DNA of 64,000 bases from Colletotrichum lupini (taxonomy: Eukaryota; Ascomycota; Sordariomycetes; Glomerellales; Glomerellaceae): positions 3,348,001-3,412,000 of the forward strand of contig NC_064679.1 of assembly GCF_023278565.1 (NCBI RefSeq), read 5' to 3'. Position 1 is the stretch's first letter, and each line of letters opens with the position of its first letter. The translations under genes were made by a program, and so were the position numbers. The notes under the pieces are model-generated. The model searched no databases. It was not told the origin of the DNA and saw only the letters and a program-made list of their open reading frames with translations. Of this stretch, positions 48,259 through 60,684 are shown piece after piece.

Positions 48259-51200
48259 GAGGTGAAGGGTAAGGGGAGAGAAGAAAAAGGCAAGAAGTAG
48301 TTGGGGGAGGGGAAGGAGGTCATCCGAATCCGAAGGGAGGTGGCTCCAAGCTACTTCAGGTGAATGAAAGGTAGCAAGCGTATCTGTATGGGCAGAGGGA
48401 AAGAGAGTTTTAGTGTTATGGGGTTAGGAATGGGGAAAGGATCCGCACGGCGACGATGATGGCGTAGTGAAAAGTGCGCGCGGATACGGCACCTGGGTGG
48501 TGGCTGGCCGGGGCTGCGGTACCTCGCGGAGAGGTATCTAGGGTGAGATGTGAGTGAGGCAGAGAGCGAAAGGCAGGGGCAAATGTCGGGCTGATAAAAT
48601 TATCAGGCCAAGGTAACTGAGTTGCGATGTGAAAGTGAGGAAGGTAAAGTTTGGCCGGCGCGAGTAAAGAGAGAAGTGTAGAGACGGCAACAAGACACGA
48701 GGGGCCGGCGACTTGTTTGATGTTTGAATAATGTGTAGTGTAAGGTACGTGTAAGGGACCTGAGAACGCGCCAAGCGTGGTAGCACGGTATATGTAGTGG
48801 TGTGTATTTGGTCTACTGGCTGATTTTGTCTCTGGTGAAGAAGGGCAGTGGAGGTCAGGTTACGGATTGTAGAAAACCCGATGGCAATTGAATACGCGAA
48901 GACGTTTGGAGAAAATATGAAAAGAAGTCGAGCTGTCAGGTACTCTTACACTCAGGGCTCAGGACCAAGGAGACATGGGAGCTGTCGAGAGGTGAAGAAG
49001 GTGGAAGGGACGGAAGCACTTTGAAGTCGACGACAGGGTAGGAGAGTGCCGAAACAAACGGAGTAAGCAGTCGCGTGGCAGTGCTCGAGACGGCGGCGGC
49101 GGTAGTTTGGGGCGATTCAAGAGGAGCTGTTGGCTAACGTGATACATTGAGGTACATCAATCAGCGGCAACGCAACCTTAACATTGAGCAGCCAGCCAGT
49201 CTAGCGGAGGGCATCAATAATCGTGCAGCTCACGAGCCGTCAAAGAATTCAAGCATGGCAGAAAAGTAATTGGTATTATCGACTGCGTTAGGGGTCGTTC
49301 ATCCGTACACGTCTAAACTTTGATGGGCGTTATGGGGTCTGCAGATGGCTGACAGCGCAATGCATGAATGCTGAAGGTGAGCACGAGCTTGAGCTACGCC
49401 AACAGGCAACAGATGAAGGAAGTCCCCTGATGCAGGCGCAGCCGATCATGGACCATCGCATCTAATGTATTTTTGGGCTTGGACGAAGCCAACAGAGTAC
49501 AGGCTAACACAGCATGGCCGAGCCATTTGACGTAGCTGTACGATTAGTATATAGCTCTTGTCCTCACTCGGCTAATCTCGCAGCTTAGGATCCCGCGGAC
49601 TCGTTGCGACAACCCTGCCATTTCATCACCCACGTTAACCGGAACCCGAGGGGCGGTACACTTAGATGGATGGCAGCACGTAAGGTATCCATATGTTGCG
49701 CGTTACGCACTGCGTGAAGAGCCGAAAGAAGATCGAAGATGGGAAAGGGTAAAAAGGGTCACGGCAGCCCCAGCCATTTCTTGACTCGAATCATCAATCC
49801 CGAGTCTCTCAAGTGTTTGAGAAAGCGCCTGAGGGAGCCCATTTGGCCTGCCTTGTGTCCTGTGCGACTTCTTTCACCAGAGGGAGGAAAAGGGAAGGGA
49901 AGGAACATACCTAGGTACTTGGTAAGGCTGTGCCTGGCGGGTACTTGCAAGGTACCTCTGGTTTCCATTACCGTTGCGGAGGTGAGAACGGAAGGAAGGC
50001 CCCATCTGAGACTTCACACCAGACCCAGACCGACCTGTGCGCCTACTTCCCGTGTACCCGTTGCGAAGTACGTTCCTAGTGAGGCAAGGTAAGGTATTAC
50101 TGAACGAGCCCCTTTCGCTTACCTTAGCTAAGGCAGTACGTACCACAAGATGCACGATGCACTGGCGAGGGTGGCTTGGGTCTCGGCACTGTGGATCACA
50201 AGAAGCAGTCAATCGACTGAATCCTGTCACTTCTGACTCTGCCAAGAGTCTTGTCAGCTTCACTTTCATTAACCTGCCTTTTTGACTTGCCCATCGCACC
50301 GCATTCTTTTGCTCTGATCATTGACCATGTTAGGTCTAGGATTCTATAAACCACTTTACAGACCAAGGACAGAAGATTGCGTACCAATTCGTTGCTCTAT
50401 GCCACAAATGTGCCAAGCATGCGCCGTCACTCGATCTTCAATTACCAACCACTGACCGACCACTGGCACACACATTCATCTACACACAATCACAGCTGAC
50501 ACTTGTTCCCACAACGAGTCTTTAAGTCCATTGATGGAGCTTTTAACTGACAGAGAAACACGTACTCCGTACAGCTCTTGTCTTGGCCTGTCACCTGCTA
50601 TTAGGTATTCCGGAGAGATTCCACGGTAGCTTACCTACATTCCAACCTGTTCCCTAACGTCGTCTTAATTTGCCAGCCATCACGACTCACGACACTCGCT
50701 GCTCGTCGCACAACGGCCTTGTGTGCTCGCCTGTTCCGCCTTGGTCCCGCCCATGCCCCGGGATCATCGGCAGACCGGCACGTCGACACCTTCGTCAATT
50801 TTCACACGCGTGGCCTCTGCCCAATGCCACAGCTCAGCCCGCTTAAGCAGAAGGCACATTTCAGAAGACAACGCTAACCAAAATCGAAATACGGGTATGG
50901 GTTCTCCATATTTTACTGCTCAGGGCCGCCATGAACTGGTCTGGCACAACAACATTGCTATCAAGTTTTTCCTCCACTACATTGTGACAGCCAGTAAATG
51001 CTCCGCGGTATCCTCGGGCACCGATGCAACGGATGGGAAAGGTGTTCAATCGTCATCAATCAGTTTCTTGCAGACGGTCGCTACAGCAACCCAAAGTACA
51101 GTGTCATGGCGGGCGAAAATATATACCCAAGTAAAAATTACTTTGTTCATTTGTTCAAATGAACTGAGAACTTGATCAGGACTTCAGAGCCAAAGAACGC

Positions 51201-52698
51201 AGTCTGTATGAAGTACAACTCAAAATGTTTTCTGCTCCTGCAACGCAACATACCCCCATGACGCCTCCAGACTGGGAACGCCAAATCAATCCCTTGTCCC
51301 ACGCCGTTTAGGGTGCTTCATTGGCTCTGCAGATCCCGAACCATGCCTATCGACCTGGAGATCCAATGACCCTCGCTCATGTTTCCAAATGGCTGCCACC
51401 CCTGAGATGCGAACGGATTCAGCCAACATCCCGTCGGAGACAGGGTCAAGCTGCGGCTGAGGGCAATTAATTCTCCGAGTCTTTGAGATGGCAGCGATGA
51501 GTCGTGATTCGCCAGCACTTGGCTACCCTAAACAGGAGCAGCCTCACCATCACTGCATACATACTATAAACACAGGTACAACTGGAACAAGGTTCGCAGT
51601 CGGCCATGTTTATTCATCAAGTCACAGCACCAAAAGATGTTTTCGGGGCAAAGTGTAATGCTTGCGGCCCCGCTTCTCCCGTAGCTCGGCCGGACCATTG
51701 CTTTGGGATATCGGTTTCCGGAGACCCTCGACCCGAATTCGCCACAATTGTCGGCTTTCAGCGTTGAGGATATCAAAACACCAAAACAAAATCAGCCGTC
51801 GTACACGGGCTCTATCATTCACCTGCCGCAATGCAATCTAGCTTCTGAACGGCCACCGCCACAAAGGTTCGGATCCAAGTGGTAATCCGCTCAGTTGGCT
51901 CGGATTTGTGATCAGTGATCAAGCACCAATAGGGTCGATATCTTTGCGTCTTCAGATATCGTCAACCGCCCGTGGTGATGTTATTCGATTCTCATCGCCA
52001 AGTCTTGGGTCCGCGATATTGACGTTCAGCTAGCGCATAATATCTATCATGATGGTTCGCGATTTGTCTCAAGGATGCCTCCGGGCCGTTTCTCAGCTCC
52101 AGTCTACCACACGCAAGCTAGGGTAGCATTAGGTTGTTTCCGAGCAACTCTGACCTCGTCGACACACGGTCCTCGAGGGAGCATCCGCTAGCCGCATCCT
52201 ACATCGTAAAAGCAGCCTGTTTCGGTCAAAGCCCCCTATTCTCGCCCGCACATCGCTATGCCCATTTTGGTCTTCCATCTCTCTGCAACGGCACCAGGAG
52301 TCTTTGTGGAACTAGAGCCATCCACAACTCTGAAAACGCCACCATCTCATACGATGTAGCAACCGATGGTAGTTTGGCGACCCAAAAGTAGTCGACCCTG
52401 ACATTGAACTGATTCTCAAACACAGCAGCGGGGCCCCTTTACTACCGCGCCATGACAAAGATAGTCCCATCTCGAGCCTCTAGAAGGATCTCGCGGCTCA
52501 CCGTTTTGGTGATTCGCGTTTTTCACAGCTTTCTTTTAGGGGCTTTTAGGGGCAATGGCTCGATGTTCTTAAATCGTCTCCCATCGCCGTATTTCTTGGC
52601 TTGATCTGGTTGACATTCACTCGCTCTTCTCCACACCACGCTCGTTCTTCTTGGCTCTTCGGGACTGTGCCCTGTTACTTGTCGACTAACAGCTCAAC
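48259..52698. other. Long divergent intergenic region, lipid phosphatase / chitin deacetylase
   Basis: 4.4 kb without a supported gene. Frames at 49,739-50,092 and 50,726-51,175 (+) are open but show no domain, splice partner or codon pattern I trust. Sequence flanking the chitin deacetylase start is CT-rich. GTAC-type motifs recur at 49.9-50.1 kb and near 50.56 kb. Confidence 0.55.
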
Positions 52699-54471
52699 AT
52701 GTCTATTCTCGAGCTCCTCGTGCTCGCCCTCGCTGGAACGGCTGTGGCCTCGCCTCCCCTCGGCATCCGGGCCGTCTCCCCAGATAACTCATGTGGAAAG
52801 ACTGGAAACGGAGGTAGCTCCAAGGCGTACACCTGCCCTACGAATTTGCCATGCTGTTCAGTCAATGGCTGGTGCGGCTCTACTGACGCCTACTGCTTGC
52901 CCGCCAACGGTTGCCAGACCGGCTTTGGTACGTGTAAGGGAACGACGAGTAGCAAGGCCCCAGCGGCAGCAAGCAGCAGCAAAGCATCAGTGAGCGCTAG
53001 CAAGGCACCAGTCAGCAGTCCCAGCAGCACCGCAGTGGCAGTCAACGTCTCTCCCGATAACTCGTGCGGAAAGACTGGTAACGGGGGTAGCGCGGCGGGT
53101 TACTCTTGCCCGACGGATCTGCCCTGCTGCTCCGTCAACGGCTGGTGCGGTTCGACCAACGACTATTGTCTGGCGACCAATGGCTGCCAGACTGGGTTCG
53201 GTACTTGCACAAACGACGGCAGCCCGCCGGCAGGCGGTGGTGACGGCGGAGACTCCGGGTCAGGGGTCTGCGGCCCGGATAACGGGAACGCCAAGTGCGC
53301 CGCGAACGAGTGCTGCTCTGCTGCAGGGTAAGTGAACAAACAACCCAATCTTGAATTGTTCTCCTGTGTTGCTAACTCCACACCAGATTCTGCGGAACAA
53401 CTGCCGGTAATTGAATTCCGTGTCATGCCGGTTTAGATAAATAACCCCTAACATAAATGTAGAGCACTGCAAGGCTCCCGACTGCTTGTTCCAGTATGGC
53501 CCGGCATGCGACGCCAATAAGATTCCTCCTGGTCAGAACACCTCCAGCATTGCCCGTCCCAAGCTCGGCTCGGTCGAGTATGGCGGTCCTGGTGTATACA
53601 GCTGCGTTAAGCCCGGTGACGTTGCCCTAACTTATGACGATGGCCCGGCCGCGTACACAAACGACCTGTTGGATCTCTTGAAGAAGTACAATGCCTCGGC
53701 CACATTCATGATCACTGGCATCAACAATGCAAAGGGTGAAATCGACAATACCACTTTCCCCTGGGCCAACACCATCAAGTATGACGACTTTGCCGTCCAG
53801 CAAGACTCTGGGAGCTTTTTGGGCTAATATTGAGCGACAGGCGCATGTACTCCGAAGGCCACCAAATTGCCAGCCACACTTGGTCTCACGCTGATCTGGT
53901 ATGTATTCTTGCCAAGGATCCGTCTTCTCGTCGACGGGTTTGCTGACTTTGAGTCACCAGTGCACCATCACCTCGGCGCAGCGCAAGGATGAGATGTACA
54001 AACTCGAGATGGCTGTCCGTAACATCATCGGCGTCTTCCCTACTTACATGAGGTATGAAAGCAACCCCATCACCCAACCCTGCGATAAGACCCGACTAAC
54101 ACTCATCTTCTCCCCCCCAAAAAAGACCCCCTTACTCCTCCTGCACAGCCGCCTGCGGCTGCGAGCGCGACATGAAGGCACTCGGCTACTCCATCATCTA
54201 CTTCGACCTCGACACCGCCGACTACCTCCACGACAGCGCCACGGAGATCCAGCAGTCCAAGGACATTGTCACCCAGGCCATCGCCGCCAAGCCTGCGGCC
54301 AGCGACAACTTCCTCGTCATTGGCCACGACATCCACTACCAGACCGTTTACAACCTCACAGAGTTCACGCTTCAAAAGTTCAAGGGCAAGAACATGGTCA
54401 CCATTGGCGAGTGCCTCGGCGATCCCAAAGCCAACTGGTACCGAACGGATGCGCGCACCACCCTTGGCTAA
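52699..54471 (+). CDS. Secreted chitin deacetylase with three CBM18 chitin-binding modules
   Basis: Six exons: 52699-53327, 53387-53406, 53463-53778, 53841-53898, 53961-54052, 54126-54471; 486 aa. A signal peptide of ~18 residues (LLVLALAGTAVAS) sends it to the cell wall. Three hevein-like CBM18 modules follow: two near-identical ones (SPDNSCGKTGNGG...CCSVNGWCGST) split by a Ser/Ala/Lys linker, and a third (CGPDNGNAKCAANECCSAAGFCGTT) beside the catalytic domain. The CE4/NodB domain has all motifs: TYDDGP (metal and base), SHTWSH, RPPYSS, DLDTADY and the catalytic-His motif IGHDIH. It converts chitin to chitosan, in wall remodelling or to hide chitin from host enzymes. Exon 2 is only 20 nt and finishes module three. 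The last acceptor is A-rich (after CCCAAAAAAG). Convergent with cyclin B. Confidence 0.95.
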
Positions 54472-55541
54472 GCTCTCCAGTCGTGTCGACAGATTTTGAA
54501 GAGTGTCAGATTCGTGCCCTCTTCAGCATAGCTGCTCGATGATGTTAGTGTCTACCCAATGATCGCCTCGTTTGGGAGTCTGTATCAAACCGTAATATAG
54601 TGTATATTATCTAGTGTTACATAGTTCTTGTTGAATAATACTTTTCTCTATGCAAAACAACTTGCGGCTCTGATACTCAGCAGAGTTGAAGACCATGGGC
54701 CTCATTCCCCTTTAGTGACGTCGAATATGAATGAACCCCAATCAGTCTACTTAAACAGGCTCAAGTAAGTCATCTCACGGGTGTGGCACTGTGGTAGTAT
54801 AAGTGTGTTTGACCCTCCGCTGTGGATGCATACTGAATCCAACAGCTTACTGGCGGCATAGCAAATATAGACACGTGAGCTCATGATGACTCCTATTATG
54901 TCGAACAGAAAAAAGCAATGCAATGTATTCAGCCCTTCCTGAACCCGATTCTCCGAACAGATGTATGTACAGGTTTTTTTCACGATGCCGTTGGCGATAA
55001 GCCAGCCCCCACTCCCGCCCCCGATGTATGGTATGTTTGCCTTCCCTCATTGCGCATCATCAAAACACTCCGAACGGGAGCAACGATTAGACGACGACAA
55101 GACACCCTCACTTGTAGGCCAGCCATGCCTTAACACACAAAAATAGTGAATTCCATGTCTTGCCAGCCCAGTGGAAGACAGAGTCAACGAACTCCAGCCA
55201 AACCGTCCGCTTTCGTGATATCCTTGTCCTGACTCCATGCGCCGTTCATGAGACAAGAGCAACGAAGTCCCAATGCGATGGAAAATATAAACCCACAAAA
55301 ACAAAGCAGCACAAAACAGCTGCCCATATCTGACAGATGAGTCTGGACACAATCTAACCCAGAGAAAAAGAATAAAGCCCAATCGCCATCCCCCCGCAAG
55401 CCCGTGGGGGCTAATGTCAAGAACCTGGGGTAGCGCGACAAGGATGACTACTGCACCTATAGAGGTGCGTGTCGCCGATGTATGCATTCGTAAAAGTGGC
55501 CGTAAACGCAGAAGATGATCCAACTATTCGGCACAGGATGG
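54472..55541. other. Convergent intergenic region chitin deacetylase / cyclin B
   Basis: About 1.07 kb between two 3' ends. No supported gene; short frames only. Confidence 0.6.
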
Positions 55542-57213
55542 CTAATAGTTGGCCTCCTCCTCCTCCTCTTCCTCAGGATAGTGCTCGTCTTCTTTGTTTG
55601 AGATCTGGTCCAGGGATAGATGAACATCGACAATGCCGAAGTGAGGAGCACTCTTCTTCGCCCATTGGCGGGTGAGGATGGAGGCTACACAAATGTCAGC
55701 AACGAAATGAGGCACGAGGCCAAGGAGGTACTCACCCTTGAGGAATTTCTTGCTCGCATACTTCTTGAAGAAGGCCTCGTGGACGACCGGGCGGGCAAGA
55801 TAGTCCACCATGAGGCGAACGACGGGCTCAATCTCCTCTTCGTTGTAGCCAGCATAGAATGCGATGGTGTCATCCTGTTGAATTGTCAGTCAACTAGCCC
55901 ACTTTGTTATGATCCATATTACATACCCAGTCACCACGGTCCAGGATGAGGCGGGCCAGGTACATAGCACCGGCCGCGACATGACTGGGACGGTATGCCA
56001 TGAAACGGTGGTCGAGGAGGCTGATCTCCATTAGGTACTTGCCGATGGTACGGCACTGAATGTCGTAGTTGTCGGCCTTGCTGATGCGACGCAGGAAGTT
56101 CATAGGGTTGGGGTAGCTCAGATCATAGTTCAGGGTTCCAAGAACGAATCGCTCCGCGCTGAGGATCTCAGCCTCGCTAAATCCATCATCGGCAACATGG
56201 CGAAAGTTGGCGACGTGAGGCGACAAAACTTCCTCGTACTTGGAGGCGATGAACATAGCGGTGATGCCAACAAGCTGCAGGCGGTCGAGCTGCACGACCT
56301 TTTCCGAGAGGAAGCGGTCAATGATGTTGATGGCCAGGAAAAGAGTCTCAGGGAGGAGGTGGAAGCGCGTGTGCACCTCAATCAACCAGTCGACTAGAAT
56401 TCCACGCGTCTTCCACTCCAAGTCGTCTTGGTGCTCCATGTAGTTGGGGTTGGGAATGGAGTTGCACTCCAAATCCTTGAGATATTCAAAGATCTCATTG
56501 GCATACTCGGCCACCATCAACGGGTCATCCAGGTCCTCCTCGTCCAGGTTGGTAACATTCTTGGGGTAGACGAAGGGCTTGTTGGCATTGACGGGCTCAG
56601 ACTCGACTGGAGTCTGGCTCTTGACGTTCTCCTGGTCGGACTTGGTTCGGCTCTCGGTAGCTGGCTTCTTGCGCATAGGTTCGCTGTCGTCCAGAGAGAT
56701 CTCCTTCTCCTCCTTGATGACCTTGGTCGTGACCTTTCTCTTCGAGATCGCGCCGGATCCTGAGCCGGGTGCCTTGTCCTTCTTCTCTCTGGGTGCCACA
56801 GATCTGGTGGTGCTGGTAGACTTCTTGGTGATTCCAGTAGGCTTCTCAGCCTTGGAGACGAGGCCAACCTTGCCGGTAGGCTTCTTGCCTGCGCCAGCCT
56901 CTGGCTTGTTAACATTGCTGACGTCGCCGAGGGCGGCGCGTTTGGTTCGTTGAGCTGCCGGGATCGCGTTGGTTGCAGACTTCTTCGTGGCGAGAGCCTT
57001 TCCTGGGGCAGCAAGCTCGTCAACGCTTAGTGCAGCTGCTTTGGCACGCGTCATGCGCGTGGTTCCGCTGTTCTCATCGTTCTCGTTCGAAACGAGGCGT
57101 GTTGCACGCGCCGGACGGGTAACCTGAAGGAAAGGGTGAGCACGATATCGACGCGACGAGAGCTTACTGGGCGTGTTGCAAGGATAAGCATTCACGAGTA
57201 GACTTACGGGCAT
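55542..57213 (-). CDS. nimE: G2/M B-type cyclin (NimE/Cdc13-like)
   Basis: Four exons: 57213-57208, 57123-55927, 55874-55736, 55684-55542; 494 aa. It binds and activates Cdk1 to start mitosis. Exon 1 is only ATGCCC (Met-Pro), bounded by a GTAAGT donor; the 84-nt intron ends CTTCAG and the next exon begins VTRPARATR, as in related cyclins. Reading through the intron is possible but gives an unlikely insert. A destruction box RAALGDVSN lies at residues 64-72. A basic, Ser/Thr-rich N-terminal half follows. The cyclin box is at ~250-480, with RGILVDWLIEVH, LFLAINIIDRFLS, FIASKYEEVLSP and SEAEILSAERFVLGTLNYDLSYPNP. The C-terminus is acidic (a run of seven Glu). Promoter and long leader lie toward the divergent uL2m gene. 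Confidence 0.95.
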
Positions 57214-59123
57214 CTTGTCAACTGAGTATGTCAAGTTGAGTATCTGAGGTGTAGGATTCTATTAGGTCAAGGTTAGCATTGGGACGCGTCGAGATGCCGG
57301 TGCCACCTCAAAGGTAAGGTTCCAAGCAGAGACAGTATAGGATAAAGCAACTTTATGCTTGGAGGAAGAGGAAGAGGAACAGCGCGGTAATGGAAAGAGG
57401 CGAGCAAGGTCGAGACATGCATACCTTGGGGAATGATGATGACGGGCGACTCGAACGCGGGCAAAACGCTTGCTCAGGCTCGACGCCAAACACTTGATGG
57501 GCGAGATCAGTCGCGTCCCAAGAGCCAATTGACAAAGATGCAAAGATGCTGAGACCAAGGAGGAGAGTGCAATACAGAGGTAGAGGTAGGGGTATTAGGA
57601 GATTGGGCTTCGGGCAAAACTGAGGTTGTTTATGTGGGAGGAGGTGAAAGGACAATCAATGTGTGATGTGTTTTGCTGAGGTAGTGGGAACGAATGGACG
57701 TGATGTGGTATGCAGTGGGGACCGTATTGTGAATGGGACCAGAGCCGCCAGCTTTGGGAGGTACGTACCGATTTTTTCAAGTCGCGGCTCGCGGTGGCCC
57801 TGGTTTGGTCACCACAGTAGCGTATCTGAAGCAGACAGGCGTGCAGTTGGTGCACACGCGAACGGCGGACAGGGAGTGGCTTCTTGACTCTCGCTAAAGG
57901 AAAAGTCGCGTCGGGGGTGTCTTTGTCGTGAACGATGGCTGAGGATGTAGTCGCGACTCAGTGAAATCTCATAAGAGAATTCGGTTTCTTTGTGTGCAAC
58001 AGGTGAAGAATATGAGGGCCGGACAGCTGAGCTAGACAGATATATCTAGCTCTGGGCGTGTGTGGCGGTTGAAGGTAGTGAATCGAAGAAATTCACTGCC
58101 GTGAGTGATTCAAATAGAGGGCCTGGCGGTGCTGGCTATGACGAGCAGGTCGGATGGAATGCTGGTGAGAAGGTGGATGTGTGCGGTATGCGACAAGAAG
58201 GATGATGCCGTGGTGATGGTTTCGATTGTGGTAAAGTGAGGATGAGAATGAATAAGAAGCTGTCTTGAGGATGGAGGAGCAGCTTGAGCGGTGACAGTAG
58301 TGAGAATGTGTATCTGTTGTCGGTTGCCTGGGGCGAGATTGAAGATACCTCGAAAGGAGCAGCAGGAATATCAAAGTGCCTTAAACCCGGAGATAATCGT
58401 AGGCTTATGAGGAAGTTCGAGAATCGTGGTGGTAGCCAAGCGAGAGTGGAAGCAGTGTGAGGGTGGATACGCGATTGCCCCGGCTGCACGCGAAAGAAGG
58501 TCTGCTGGCTGATGGAGAAGACTGCAAAAAAAGACGTGGAAAATGGGGAGTTACCCCGGTCACAATAGCAATCAACAGCAGCAACCGCGGGGCAACCAGA
58601 GCACCATTGGCTGCCTTCCCGACCACGTCCCGTCACGCTTCCAGAGGCGGCCTGCCTGGTCGTGTCGAGGCGTCTGAGGCTTAACCCAAGGGTTCAGCCA
58701 CCCAGGTCCACTAAATGTGGCTGAAGCTTCTGCCCCTTCAGTACGTACCGCCAATGACTGGGCTTCCGTTCCTGGACGTCAGTTCATCGGCGCCGGCAGA
58801 ATAATTATTTCCTAAAGCTCGAAATCTGCACTGGCCTCAAGCGTACCTGATAGAGCCGCTTCAGCCATCACGACAACAGGGACTGTATTCCCGCCCAACG
58901 AGTATCCCAACAGCAATTAGGGTCGAATTCGGATAGTTCTGGGCACAATTGAGCAATTGAGACCTATCTCAGGGTTGTCTTCGCTATCCTGCAGCCACTA
59001 CACCCCGACCGAGCCGTCCCTTTACGCGATATGCTGCGCCTGTCCAGCTTCTCCTGAACGTAACCAACCGACCCGAGAAAAGGGAGCCTTCAATTGGACT
59101 CATAACCGCACATTGATGCCAAT
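57214..59123. promoter_or_regulatory. Divergent promoter region, cyclin B and uL2m genes
   Basis: 1.9 kb between two divergent start codons. Long leaders are likely, at least on the cyclin side, where the sequence on the - strand is CT-rich up to about 58.6 kb. No gene supported; the short minus-strand frames here are pyrimidine-rich leader sequence. Confidence 0.5.
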
Positions 59124-60393
59124 ATGTCGCGCTCTATGATGCTCTTGTCAGCTCAGAGGAGCTGCTCAAGTCTCCTCGGTTCGACCGCCTTTCGTGGGCT
59201 TGCGATTCGACAATATGCCACTGCCACGAGGAAGAAGTCCGTCGAGAAGCCCGCCACGAAATCCAGCGAGCCTGCCGCAACTGCCCCCACTATCGAGAAA
59301 GCAAACAACGACTCCGTAATTATGCGCACCTACAAGCCGCGAACACCCGGAGTCCGTCATCTGAAGCGTCCGATCAACGATCACCTGTGGAAGGGCCGAC
59401 CCTTCCTGCCACTGACCTACCCCAAGAAGGGCCACGGCAAGGGAGGTCGTAACAACTCTGGAAGGATCACCGTCAGACATCACGGAGGTGGCGCGAAGAG
59501 GAGGATACGAACCGTTGATTTTGAGCGCTGGCAGGCTGGTCCGCATCTGGTCGATCGCATCGAGTACGATCCGGGTCGAAGTGCTCACATTGCGCTGCTC
59601 TCGAACAAGTCTACCGGGCGCAAGAGCTACATCGTTGCTGCTGAGGGTATGCGTGCCGGCGACGTCGTCCACAGCTACCGTTCCGGTATCCCCAAGGACC
59701 TTCTTGACAGCATGGGTGGCGTCGTCGATCCCGGTATTTTGGCAGCCAAAACGGCCTGGAGAGGCAACTGCTTGCCCATGCACATGATTCCTGTTGGTAC
59801 TGTTATCTTCAACGTCGGCTCGAGAGCCAAGGGCGGTGCTGTGTTCTGTCGCAGTGCTGGTACCTACGCAATCTTGGTTTCCAAGGAGGAAGAGACCAGG
59901 GACGACGGTACCAAGGTTGTTACGGGCAAGTACATCAACGTTCGTCTTCAGAGCGGCGAGATTCGCAGAGTCAGCAAAGACGCTTGCGCAACGATTGGAG
60001 TCGCTAGCAACCCCCACCACCAGTACAGACAATTGGGCAAGGCCGGACGAAGCAGATGGCTCAACATTCGCCCCACGGTTCGTGGTCTTGCCATGAACTC
60101 CGGTACGTGTAACCAACCTTGCCTCTACGTATTGGAAACACTAACAATCGTGTGACAGTTGACCACCCTCACGGTGGTGGTCGTGGTAAGTCGAAGGGTA
60201 ATCGCCACCCTACCAGTCCATGGGGCACTCCCGTACGTTTCTCCCTGCTGCCCCTCATACTCTCGCAGCTACTGATACACACATCCTACAGGCCAAGGGC
60301 GGCTTCAAGACCCGTCGCAAGCACAACTTCAACAAGTGGGTTGTCGAGCCCAGAGTACGCAACATGGGCAAGAGAAGAAGCAAGGCCTCATAA
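59124..60393 (+). CDS. rml2: Mitochondrial large-subunit ribosomal protein uL2m
   Basis: Three exons: 59124-60102, 60159-60232, 60292-60393; 384 aa, as in other fungal uL2m/RML2 proteins. It is a core protein of the mitoribosome peptidyl-transferase region. The first ~40 residues are rich in Ser, Arg and Ala without acids ([15 protein letters not shown]...[11 protein letters not shown]), a typical mitochondrial targeting sequence. The uL2 fold is plain: [33 protein letters not shown], then the conserved loop [14 protein letters not shown], whose first Val codon is split by intron 1, and the basic end [16 protein letters not shown]. Start: ATG 59124; in-frame ATGs a few codons later (SMML) are alternatives. 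Introns are 56 and 59 nt with GTACGT donors. Confidence 0.96.
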
Positions 60394-60684
60394 GTCATGC
60401 TAGTCCATCGACGAGATCCGACTGTAGACGGACGCGAACAGACATTTACCGAGCCTGAAACGACGCTCGATGCCCCTGCTGTAAATGTATGTCATAGTAT
60501 TTGTATCATAGAGCTATTCATGTTGAGTTGCCGGCCTCCGGCGCATTCTCCCAAGATACCGCAGCTTCATTTCTGATCATGCCCATTATCCAAGTCTTTC
60601 GGTCACAACTATATACTATCACGTGTAGCAGCAGAGGCGCCCTGGGTTGAACCGGCCGTGCTATTAAGCCAAGCTCGTAGACGC

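Noticed and set aside
49739..50092. 117-codon + strand frame starting MGKGKKGHG
   Set aside because: Has an ATG but the rest is Arg/Pro-rich without domain, and overlaps equally long frames on the other strand; not enough to call a gene.
50753..51175. ~140-codon + strand frame
   Set aside because: Has an in-frame ATG at 50,753, but no recognisable content or splice structure; low codon quality.
59166..60116. 316-codon frame on the - strand
   Set aside because: Antisense to the uL2m gene, whose protein is unmistakable; the frame is a codon-bias shadow.
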